Assembly (NCBI GenBank): GCA_002005505.1
Contig: KV908338.1
Location: 212,906 to 235,405, forward strand
Reading direction: 5' to 3'
Source: Botryococcus braunii
Lineage: Eukaryota; Chlorophyta; Trebouxiophyceae
DNA: 22,500 bases
Shown: one piece after another, positions 8,996 to 22,500 of the stretch
Layout of the letters: each line of letters starts with the position of its first letter
Position numbering within the stretch: the stretch's first letter is position 1
Program-made: the position numbers and the translations under genes
The notes under the pieces: model-generated
What the model was told of the DNA's origin: nothing
The model's input: only the letters and a program-made list of their open reading frames with translations
Database searches by the model: none

Positions 8996-9004
8996 GAGGG
9001 GAGG
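8996..9004 (+). other. Polypurine tract (GAGGGGAGG)
   Basis: A pure purine run directly abuts the 3' LTR TG, which is the standard site of plus-strand priming. Confidence 0.9.
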
Positions 9005-9911
9005 TGTTAGAAAAATGGACACTAACATGTATACCTTAGGTATTTCTTCAACATGTTGGGTCATTTCATAATTAGCATGTTTGTGAGCCACATCAATTTA
9101 TTTCAAGGGTTTACAATACTTAGAATGCTCATAAACATTAAGGTACAATCTTAAGTCACTTGGGTGTGTTTGTACTGTATGGTACTTTAAGGTAAATTGA
9201 CACTCATAGTGGTTTATAGAGGCCCTGGTACAATTTCGGCCTGTTTTCTGCCAGTTTTCTAGTAAGGTATACTTATTCCGGATCTCATCGATCGTGAGAC
9301 TTTAAGTCCTGCGGTCCTTGGTGTTTGATTCGAGGTTCGTATCGGTGGTGAGTTAAAGTTTCGAGTCACTTAGATTCGAGATTAGCATCGACCGAGATTC
9401 GTACTATTCATCGACGACCATGTCGAATCATGAGGTACATTGAAATTCCAGCTGCAGTGCATAGTACTGATGGCATGCAAACTTGATCGTGCCCGTACTC
9501 TCTTAAGATCTGGAGTTGCAAACCTGTCAGGAGGCTAATAAATGAGTAGTCTCCTTAGTTAGTATAAATAGGAAGTGCCCAAAGGGTCAGTCAGTCTTGA
9601 GTGCCCTTATCAAGCTCCTGTCCCGTTTGCTTGGTCGTGTTTCGTCCACTTCTACAAGCTTCTCTTTGGCACAGTTCACTTACTCAAAGAGTGTGAGTCA
9701 CAGGTAATGCAACATCATTAGATTAGTAGTTATTGTAACAAAGTCTTGAGTGCCCTTATCAAGCTCCTGTCCCGTTTGCTTGGTCGTGTTTCGTCCACTT
9801 CCACAAGCTTTTGTTGGGTACAGTTCACTTACTCAAAGAGTGTGAGTTACAGGGATTTTTATACCAATCCAAATTCTACAAATTCTGTTTTGATGATGCC
9901 ATTACGCTAAA
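9005..9911 (+). repeat. 3' long terminal repeat (907 bp)
   Basis: Almost identical to 2326-3233 and one base shorter (a missing T at the position of 3190). It has the same TG...AA ends, TATA box and 110-bp internal duplication. The first ~660 bp show no difference from the 5' LTR. Confidence 0.97.
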
Positions 9912-9916
9912 TAATA
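9912..9916. repeat. Target site duplication, right (TAATA)
   Basis: Matches 2321-2325 and lies directly after the LTR end CTAAA. Confidence 0.9.
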
Positions 9917-10407
9917 TCCTTATGATCAATAAATTTAGTGATAAAAAATTCTATCAATAGCCTTACATGGGTCATGTTTGGAGTACTAACCTTAGCAGTG
10001 ATAATAATATTGATAGTTGGAGGTTAAGACTATCGGTATGCACGAGGTAGAGGAGAAGGGAGATGAGAGTTATGCATAACAAGGATTATGGGTTGATGCA
10101 TACGGAATATGGGGGTATGTGGGGTTGTGAGTGGAAGAGATGTGAGACCGGTTTGACAATAGCGGGAGAGGGCAAGGATAGAGCGAGGTCGATAGAAAGA
10201 GAGCGGGGAGATAGACAGAGAGGGGTGAGGGAAAGAGTGTGTGTGAGAGCGAAAGAGTTAAAGAAGGGCGTGAGTGCTTATGCGAGAGAGTGAAAGAACC
10301 CGGGGGGGGGGGGGAGTGTGAGAGCAAGAGTGTGAGGGAGAGAGGGTGTGTATGTGGAAGAGGGAGGGGAGAAGGGAGCGGGGGGTGCGGTTTGCGTGTC
10401 TGTGTCT
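9917..10407. other. Anonymous right flank of the outer insertion, purine-rich
   Basis: About 150 bases of AT-rich sequence grade into degenerate G/A-rich sequence with a run of 13 G at 10302-10314. Open frames here come from low complexity and I see no gene. It has no counterpart in copy B. Confidence 0.55.
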
Positions 10408-10425
10408 GCGCGCGCGCGCGCGCGC

Positions 10426-10522
<97 letters not shown>
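10408..10522. repeat. (CG)n-(TG)n alternating purine-pyrimidine tract
   Basis: About sixteen GC/CG dinucleotides (10408-10440) run directly into forty-one TG dinucleotides (10441-10522), giving roughly 115 bp of uninterrupted alternation. It lies at the right end of the insertion, next to where copy A homology resumes. Confidence 0.95.
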
Positions 10523-10523
<1 letters not shown>

Positions 10524-10524
10524 T

Positions 10525-10715
10525 ATTTGTCCAGCCACTAGGGCTGATGGGATGGAACAACTCCCACAGTGAAAGTGCCCTCAAATTGCACAGCAGCAGG
10601 AGAGGAAGTGCTCCTGTGTTGAGAAACATAAGTATGAAGGACGATACAATGCAGCGCTTCGAAACCCTTGGTGGCTGCAAATTGCTACAGGGTATGCTCT
10701 GTCGGGTTTCTTTAT
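10525..10715. repeat. Dispersed repeat copy A, right tail
   Basis: Aligns with 20370-20545. Shared strings include GGGCTGAT, GATGGAACAACTCCCACAGTG, GAGGAAGTGCTCCT, TGTGGTTGAGAAACAT-like sequence, ACAATGCAG and TGGCTGCAAAT. In copy B this follows immediately on the part matching 1-1924, so here the two parts were separated by the insertion. ATTT at 10525-10528 repeats ATTT at 1921-1924 and is a possible target duplication. The right end is approximate. Confidence 0.8.
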
Positions 10716-11285
10716 GCACGTATTTAGGGTGGCTTCTGTCTATGTAGCAAGACGGTATTGCCTCTAAGAGTCAATAATAATTTTCTAATAAAATGTAAAG
10801 TAATACAGGCCTCGTAATGAGGTTAGAGGCATAATATATACTTGCAGAACACACATAGTCCTACCATCTATGTCGCGTTCAAATGTGCTTTTTGCTAAAA
10901 AATGTGTAGATATATGTAACGTTATGCGGCTCCACCATTTAAAAGCTGCCCCTTGTGAGAGTTTAATCCCTATAGTTAGTTTGGCCAATAATGTATCACA
11001 TATTGTCAAGTAGACTCTCCAAAATTTTGTCCTTCACAACCTCCAAACCACCAAAACACCGCAGCTGCTTCGGCATGGGCGCTAGATAACATGGACTGCC
11101 TGCTAGTAACCATTGCTTCAACATAGGCAATATATTAACTTCATGAACATCGACATGCATGTCATGCTCATGTACTTCTTCTATGTATTCAGGCAGAGCT
11201 CGGGCTGTGGCTTAGGCTGTTCTCCTCTTGCAGCGGTGGTCTTTATAATCATAGTTTCCCTGCAAACCATTCAGCTGATCTAGGG
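10716..11285. other. No gene recognised
   Basis: Ordinary mixed sequence with short, unconvincing frames only. An AATAAA next to TGTAA (AATAAAATGTAAAG, 10786-10800) resembles a polyadenylation signal, but no gene end can be tied to it. Confidence 0.5.
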
Positions 11286-11319
11286 CATCGTGCTACCTAT
11301 TGCAATAGGTAGAACGATG
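11286..11319. repeat. 34-bp near-perfect palindrome without spacer
   Basis: 16 of 17 pairs match between 11286-11302 and 11303-11319. The core TACCTATTG/CAATAGGTA is perfect and the outer ATCGT/ACGAT also pairs, with one mismatch between them. Confidence 0.9.
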
Positions 11320-11690
11320 ATCATCAAGATCCGACGCAGCCTGCCTGCCAGGTATACGAATTCGTGCACTTCGCTGGGGACCAATACTTGGTGGAGCTGA
11401 CGTACAAGGACCTGGTTGTGTCAGTTAGAGATCACGCTCCGTTTGCGTTACTCACTGATGATCAGGAGTCCAACAACAATTCAATACAGGAAAACGATTT
11501 CAACAACGACTTCATTTATAGGGCTTCATTGAACACAGCCTGGGGGTCCCTACTTGGCCGTCCCTTTCCCTTGTGTAGAGACCCCGCCCAAAGAAGGAAG
11601 GAAATATTACATCCAGGACCAGCCATTATGGCTGAAGGGGCCCTCTCAAGACTCCCTACTAGGGAGTACCTACTAGGGACTCCCTCGTAG
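11313..11690 (+). CDS. Unrecognised open frame, possible orphan exon
   Basis: Open from just after a TAG at 11310 to a TAG ending at 11690. There is no ATG near the start. The part from a possible splice acceptor at 11350-11351 (CCTGCCAG/GTATAC) to about 11530 reads as plausible protein: VYEFVHFAGDQYLVELTY, then a run with VRDHAPFALLTDD and an Asn/Asp-rich segment. After about 11540 it crosses palindromic sequence and looks non-coding. It could be a leftover exon or gene fragment, or an open frame by chance. I do not recognise a family and it cannot be linked to the lipase gene downstream. Confidence 0.25.
   Translation, partial: NDDHQDPTQPACQVYEFVHFAGDQYLVELTYKDLVVSVRDHAPFALLTDDQESNNNSIQENDFNNDFIYRASLNTAWGSLLGRPFPLCRDPAQRRKEILHPGPAIMAEGALSRLPTREYLLGTPS
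11651..11667. repeat. Perfect 17-bp inverted repeat
   Basis: ACTCCCTA-C-TAGGGAGT is followed at once by another TACTAGGGACTCCCT permutation of the same sequence, giving alternative foldings. Confidence 0.85.
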
Positions 11691-11831
11691 GCAGGAGAGC
11701 GAGTCTATGGCCTAGGGGATTCAACACGCCCTCTGGGAACTCCGTACGTAGGCACGGAAGGGGGACTTTTCACCGAGGACACCTCACGCGGTCAGATCCT
11801 CAAAAGTCTTCGACAGGCAGCCCTTAGTCAG

Positions 11832-11857
11832 GGCCCCTTACGGTAAGGGGCCTTACC
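11832..11857. repeat. Overlapping perfect inverted repeats
   Basis: GGCCCCTTAC-G-GTAAGGGGCC (11832-11852) is a perfect 10-bp stem, and GGTAAGG-GG-CCTTACC (11842-11857) is a second one sharing its right arm. The two hairpins are mutually exclusive. Confidence 0.9.
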
Positions 11858-11947
11858 CGGGTGATTCAAACGGTTAATTCGGCCCTTGTCTTCATTGAAA
11901 ATTCCTTTGATGCAGCATGCACAATCATTAAGTGTGCTAGTAGGACT

Positions 11948-11989
11948 GTATATATAATTAATAAGTGCACCGAAACAGGATATAAAGAC
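11948..11989 (+). promoter_or_regulatory. Possible promoter of the lipase gene
   Basis: TATATATAATTAATAAG (from about 11949) and ATATAAAG (about 11981) are TATA-like and lie about 200-245 bases upstream of the modelled ATG at 12193. The evidence is composition and position only. Confidence 0.3.
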
Positions 11990-12192
11990 GGTGCTCGTAG
12001 TAAGAAGGGTATCTTCGCCAAACAACGACAGGCGCAAGAAGTATCGTAATAGATACCGGAGTCAGAATAACTAATATACATACGGTGGAACTTGTGATAG
12101 GCATTACTGGATCTGTAAAGAACCCGGATTTGCCCGTCCTACTGGAGCTGAGAAGAAGAGGGCTTCTTACTTCGATCAGAACCCGGGGCAAC

Positions 12193-18132
<5,940 letters not shown>

Positions 18133-18805
18133 GAGATGCTTCACCTTTTCTTAAACCGTCCTTTCTGGACGTCAGTCATGGTTAGGCTCTCAAGTAGCCC
18201 TTGACCCGATTATGTGAGGTTCCAATCCTTTGGCAGACAACCTGCTGCATCTATTGGATGTCAGGCGTTGGTAGAGCACTCAAGTGTACTCCGACATCTT
18301 TCCTTGCACGACCCCTGTCCAGCCCTACTTGGGTCCTCTGTTCAACCTCTTGATGTATTTTTGTACTTCCCAGAGTGCCTCCCCCAGCTCTGGCCCTGTT
18401 GTGCACTATTGTGGGAACACGTCTAGATGAGTCCAAATTGTATCCCACACACATGCCATTCTAAGGGCACATTCAGTCCATGACTTTAAATGCCATGTTT
18501 AAATGGTGCGGTCTGCTGCAAGCCAGGAAGCCGTGATATTGCTCGGTGGATAGGTACTGACGCTGAATGGTAGAACATTAGTTGTTTGGACCGTGGACTC
18601 AGAATTTGATGAACCCTCCTACCCGTGTGGAGCATTCCCTTGAGGCTCATGGCCGCAATTTCCTTGTTTATCACGGGGAAATATCAGACCGATTCACTTT
18701 TTGTCGAGAAATTAGAGTGATGAGAGATAATTGAAGATAGACTTACCCATCTTAACGAGGAGGTTCCAGTGACGTATTGTCGAGCACTTCTGGTTTATTG
18801 TGTAG
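18133..18805. other. Downstream of lipase gene, no gene recognised
   Basis: Presumably includes the lipase 3' UTR. No convincing polyadenylation signal, RNA gene or second ORF was seen. Confidence 0.5.
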
Positions 18806-20545
18806 TTGTATCCCAACAGGGAGTCGGGTGTTGTCACACGAGGTTGCCTCCGGAAGAACATCTCATGGACTTTTGTGCCTGAGCCAGGATGCAGGGCATG
18901 CTTTGTGCGGTACCCACTGGCTACACTAGAAAAATTTGGGTGATGACATCTGCCATTGATTTTGTGGCAACCGCGAGGAAGTATTAAGCTTAGTGATGAT
19001 AACTATTTGAACTCTGTGACAACTGCATGGAAGGCAGAAATCTAGGTGTCAAGTGCAGTCACAAACTGGGTGATGGGCACAAACATATTAGATGAGACTT
19101 TCGGTTGGGCAAAGTGGGTGATAGCTTCCAAGCTGATCACAGTTATGGATTGGATGTGCAAAATGTCATAGTCTTTGATGAACTGTGATCGAAGGAGCAA
19201 ATCTGTGAATGGTCGGTGCAGGTAAATCAGCACTTCGTGGACCCCTACATGAACGCCACTACCATTGCGTTGAATAATGCTCCTCCATGACTTTCCTGTC
19301 TTGCCAGCAGCGGCTCAGAAATCCCATCCGGCCAGGCACACTTTACACCTTTTCCTTTAACTAATTCCCTGTCTGCCCGGGGCTATGCACACTTCACACA
19401 TGTTCTAAGATAATTCTCGTTGAAGCTCACCGACGGACTGTGCGCTGAAGCCAACAAGAGATCATCTTCGTGGAATCCGAACGGCACATAGCCAGCTGGG
19501 AGGCCGCCCATTTTCGCAACTGCCGCGCATCGCGATGTATGAGGACCCGGCATCACCAGCTCTGTCCATTCTGTCATGTGTGGTCGAAAGCAGGTCGCCT
19601 GCTTTCCCGCTCACTTCAGTCTGTCGTTAGGAAAAAAGTGAAAGGTATCACCCATGCAAACAATGTGCCAACCACATATATAACGAACGCTTGTTGAAGT
19701 GAACGGAAGCTTTGCCACGGAGGGCCCTGCCGCTGCACGAAAGGCATTTGCAGCGACGGGTGGTCCCCAAGCTGGGCTGGACCTGCGTGGTAGCTGCTCC
19801 ATTGCATTTCTTAGGTTCACTAAGCTGGGCCAGGGTAGCAAGGGAGCAAGTTTGTTTGCATTACTTTGTTCACGCAGCTGGGCCATGGTAAAAAGCTTCT
19901 CCTCAAGGTTGCCACATAGTTTAGCTGGTGTGGAAAAAGATTGCCGTTTCCGAGTCTGAAGGAAAATGCAGGCTCCACTCGCTCCCCCCCCCCCCCCCCA
20001 AATTCCCTCACCCCAAAATGTAGCAGGCACCATGGAGACTACATTGTTGTTGCAATGCGGCGGAGACCGCTCACTGAAGTTGTACGGGTGCAAAAACATA
20101 GCTTTGTGGAAACAGTAGGCAAGTCATTGCAATGCAACTCCTGTGCCTTGAATGCATTGCGGGCGCCTGCGCATATATTAGCTGTGGTCCGGCTGGAGTG
20201 CAGCGACAGCAACACTTAGCAGCAGACTTAGTTAATTTGAGGCCAGGCCTGCGCCTTTTGCAGACGAAAATGAAAATCGCTGCAGCGTGTTCATGCATCG
20301 AGTTCAGAGTTTTGCAGAGTGGCGCTTAGGAGGACAGGAATAATAGGGTCATAAGGTCATTATGTTTATCCAACCATTTGGGCTGATAAGATGGAACAAC
20401 TCCCACAGTGCAAGTGCCTAAAGTTGCATCAGGACTGAAGAGGAAGTGCTCCTTTGTTGTGAAACATAACTATATTGGACAATACAATGCAGGGCTTTGA
20501 AACCCTTCGTGGCTGCAAATCTTTGACAGAACCAGACTGTCGTGT
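18806..20545. repeat. Dispersed repeat copy B
   Basis: A direct-orientation partner of 1-1924 plus 10525-10715, here uninterrupted. It lacks the 54-bp and 33-bp tandem expansions and the ~150-bp insertion seen in copy A. It includes a run of C near 19984-19999. The left boundary is a little uncertain, because homology may start slightly before 18806, and the right boundary is approximate. No gene is recognised in it. Confidence 0.85.
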
Positions 20546-20561
20546 GGGATATGCCGATACG

Positions 20562-20577
20562 GTATGCATGCATGCAT
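20562..20577. repeat. 16-bp palindrome (TATGCATGCATGCATA)
   Basis: Self-complementary and built of repeated ATGC; it lies just after the end of copy B. Confidence 0.9.
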
Positions 20578-21255
20578 AACCCATGTTCTGGCGTCTATTT
20601 CAAGGCTGCAATGTCTTTGTAAGGGCAGACGATCCAGCTTTAGTGTTGAGTAGCTATCACCCAAAGCAATGAGTGTGACCATTGGGACACGTCATTCGTG
20701 GTGGGGATTGAGAGGGTTCCAACAGCAAGTCTATATGCTCATGTGGCTGCTGCGGAGGTGTTCTGAATTGATGTACTGACGCGTTTGTGTCGTGGCAGTA
20801 TATCCTCTGAACGCCATGAGATGTCCATCCAATTCACTGGAGCATAGACATCGCGACGTAGGTATGCGGACGCGTATGTGATGCACCACCCACGAACAAG
20901 TGGGTGGATCCGTTTTAGAATACGGCCGGATGGTTCTGTAAACATGAGTGGACTTTGAAGGATCTAGGATGGAACTGCGTAGCTTCAGTAACAATAGTGG
21001 GATTTACTGTGTTGTAAAAGGCTCTGTGTGGTGGTGCCCTTGACGGGTGGAAACAGTTGTTGTGGGGTCCCCAAGAGAAGTGGGAGAAGATGGTACGAAG
21101 TCAGAAGGACGGTTAAAGAGATACAAGCGCTATGACAGTACTGTGAGTACCACATTGGTACTTCCCAGTGACAGTTGGTTTTGGTAGGCAGGAAATGCAG
21201 GAGGCGTTACAACGTCATGTATGTGTCATGTGAGTATTTCGCACAGGGCACGTGG

Positions 21256-21291
21256 TACCGTCAGAGGATGTGTACACATCCTCTGACGGTA
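21256..21291. repeat. Perfect 36-bp palindrome, no spacer
   Basis: The left half is TACCGTCAGAGGATGTGT and the right half is its exact reverse complement, with the centre at 21273/21274. The symmetry stops abruptly at both ends. Confidence 0.97.
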
Positions 21292-21460
21292 TCAGACATG
21301 TTAAGCAGATGCTTGGAAGGCGTACATCTGTGGAGGGAAACAAGCTAGGAATCTCTTATAACCACTATGGTGAATCTTTGGGAGTTTAGTGCTGGGAAGG
21401 ACACATGAATTTGAAGGCAAATGATTGCCATATGTACTTCTAGAGGTACATAAAAATCTT

Positions 21461-21477
21461 GGCCTGGTGACCAGGCC
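21461..21477. repeat. Perfect 17-bp inverted repeat
   Basis: GGCCTGGT-G-ACCAGGCC. Confidence 0.9.
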
Positions 21478-21507
21478 TAGGCATGGGTAGACCTAGGTAG
21501 GGAGCTT

Positions 21508-21521
21508 CATCGATATCGATG
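21508..21521. repeat. 14-bp palindrome
   Basis: CATCGATATCGATG is fully self-complementary. Confidence 0.9.
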
Positions 21522-21569
21522 TTAGCAGACCATACATGGACCCTTTTTTGAGTAGTAGGGTTTCACGTA

Positions 21570-21629
21570 TGTCGAGCAACTTCGAATAATGGGGTTTTAT
21601 GTAACCCCGTTATTCCAAGAGGGTCGACT
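21570..21629. repeat. Extended imperfect hairpin
   Basis: The inner stem GAATAATGGGGTT / AACCCCGTTATTC (21584-21615, one mismatch, loop TTATGT) continues outward with GTCGA / TCGAC and partial pairing between. Confidence 0.8.
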
Positions 21630-22086
21630 TCCGACAGGGTTCTTGACCACCCAGTTGGTTTGAAATCGTTGCATGAGCGCACAGCCATCCACACGCACAT
21701 GAGAGCTCTCCACAGAGGCCCCACTGTCTGCAACAATTGGGTGCGGACCCATCTCACCTCTACAGGCTTTTGCCATCCACCTCGATTTAGTTCCACCTCG
21801 TTCAAGTTCTAGTTAATCAAGGTTTAGATAAGCATTGATGCTTAACACGTATTGTCCGCATGCGTCCACATACTGGAGTATTTCGACCTCTTATGAGCAG
21901 TGAAAACATTTCCGAGCACTTGCACACATCCACGGTGAGAACACGACTGCCAACAGGCTCGCACAAGCGCTAGACCATTAAGAAGATACTGCTTAAGAGT
22001 TAAGCGTGGGTGAGGTCCGGACTGCTATGACAGGAGATCTTTGATGTCCATGCATGCTGTTGATTGCAGACCTTTGAGCTCCCTAT

Positions 22087-22114
22087 ATATGGCTTGCATA
22101 CATACAAGCCATAT
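22087..22114. repeat. Hairpin with perfect 10-bp stem
   Basis: ATATGGCTTG, 8-base loop, CAAGCCATAT. Confidence 0.9.
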
Positions 22115-22410
22115 TTTATGGCGATGATAGAGACACCGTATAAATCATGATGCGCCGTTGATGGATAGTAATCTTGTAGATAAGCCTATAGGATAAGCTG
22201 CTAACTGGCAGGCTTTATCTCTGGCAAGTGAAGGCACCACCGGTTTCTGTAGCAGCCAGACAGTGCACCATGTGCACGTGGACTCTGACAAGGATAGCTG
22301 AGAGCCATCACCCTTCACAGGGGGAGGATGTGGCACAAATGATGTGGAATTGTCTACGATGTCTGCGCCTGCTTAAAGGCTTGATGCGAGTGCCATTTGT
22401 GAGGTATCGA

Positions 22411-22460
22411 CTGATGAACATACGTTCATCAGCCGATTCAATGACATGCATATATGTCAT
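22411..22460. repeat. Two adjacent hairpins
   Basis: CTGATGAAC-ATAC-GTTCATCAG (22411-22432) is followed by ATGACAT-GCATAT-ATGTCAT (22441-22460). Confidence 0.85.
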
Positions 22461-22500
22461 AATCACTTGGAATATCTTGCAGGGATTCAAAATAATCTGC

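Larger units (their letters stand above)
2326..9911 (+). mobile_element. Complete Ty1/copia LTR retrotransposon
   Basis: A full autonomous element of 7586 bp. Order: 5' LTR, primer-binding site, 329-base leader, single Gag-Pol ORF, polypurine tract, 3' LTR, with a TAATA target duplication. The order protease, integrase, reverse transcriptase, RNase H in the polyprotein is diagnostic of copia (Pseudoviridae) rather than gypsy. The two LTRs differ by four substitutions and one single-base indel over about 908 bp, and the ORF has no stop or frameshift. Insertion is therefore recent and the copy may still be competent. It is nested in an older insertion within dispersed repeat copy A. Its similarity to green-algal Osser-like copia elements is my impression only, since no search was run. 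Confidence 0.97.
20546..22500. other. Gene-poor segment rich in short palindromes
   Basis: No ORF with recognisable protein character was found. Several perfect or near-perfect inverted repeats occur, listed separately where strongest. Confidence 0.5.

Noticed and set aside
10239..10747. Open frames through the GA, CG and TG repeats
   Set aside because: Dipeptide repeats encoded by microsatellites on both strands; no coding signal.
18182..18228. tRNA-like or SINE promoter (GGTTCCAATCC resembling a B box)
   Set aside because: No convincing A box at the proper distance and no cloverleaf could be drawn.
20470..22490. Several 60-90 residue minus-strand frames
   Set aside because: Short, no recognisable domains, overlapping palindromic non-coding sequence; expected by chance.

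Overview
This window is nuclear DNA of a eukaryote. It has one spliced protein gene with GT-AG introns, a complete Ty1/copia retrotransposon, a dispersed repeat family and many long microsatellites. A green alga or charophyte-type streptophyte would fit the mix (secreted class 3 lipase, Osser/copia-like element, microsatellite-filled introns), but nothing here proves the lineage.

Layout. (1) 1-1924 is the left part of a dispersed, apparently non-coding repeat (copy A), cut by the window edge and carrying local tandem expansions. (2) At 1925 the repeat is interrupted; its homology resumes near 10525. The interrupting block is about 1.0 kb of unrecognised sequence (1925-2325 plus 9912-10524) that itself carries a 7.6-kb copia element at 2326-9911. 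That element has 908/907-bp LTRs, a TAATA target duplication, a primer-binding site, a structured leader, one uninterrupted 1793-residue Gag-Pol ORF and a polypurine tract. (3) 10408-10522 is a (CG)n(TG)n alternating tract, followed by the tail of copy A (10525-~10715). (4) 10716-12192 is mostly anonymous sequence with several near-perfect palindromes and one possible orphan exon. (5) 12193-18132 (+) is a seven-exon secreted class 3 (fungal-type, alpha/beta-hydrolase) lipase gene. The modelled exons join in compatible phases and bring together the FRGT, GYSLG, CDPVP and terminal HH motifs. Four of its six introns are filled with C/CT/CA low-complexity DNA. An in-frame TGA sits at the modelled end of exon 1. 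(6) 18133-18805 is anonymous. (7) 18806-~20545 is a second, direct-orientation copy (B) of the dispersed repeat, without the insertion. (8) 20546-22500 has no recognisable gene but is rich in short palindromes, including a perfect spacerless 36-bp one.

Functionally there are two independent units. One is a young-looking autonomous retrotransposon, nested in older repeats. The other is a host lipase gene, probably secretory, that lies between two direct copies of the same repeat. No operon-like or multi-gene system is evident. The most interesting items are the unusual copia features (110-bp duplication at the presumed transcription start, long P/G-rich Gag extension, TG...AA termini, an ATGA uORF/gag overlap), the TGA in the lipase gene and the sense-strand-biased polypyrimidine introns.
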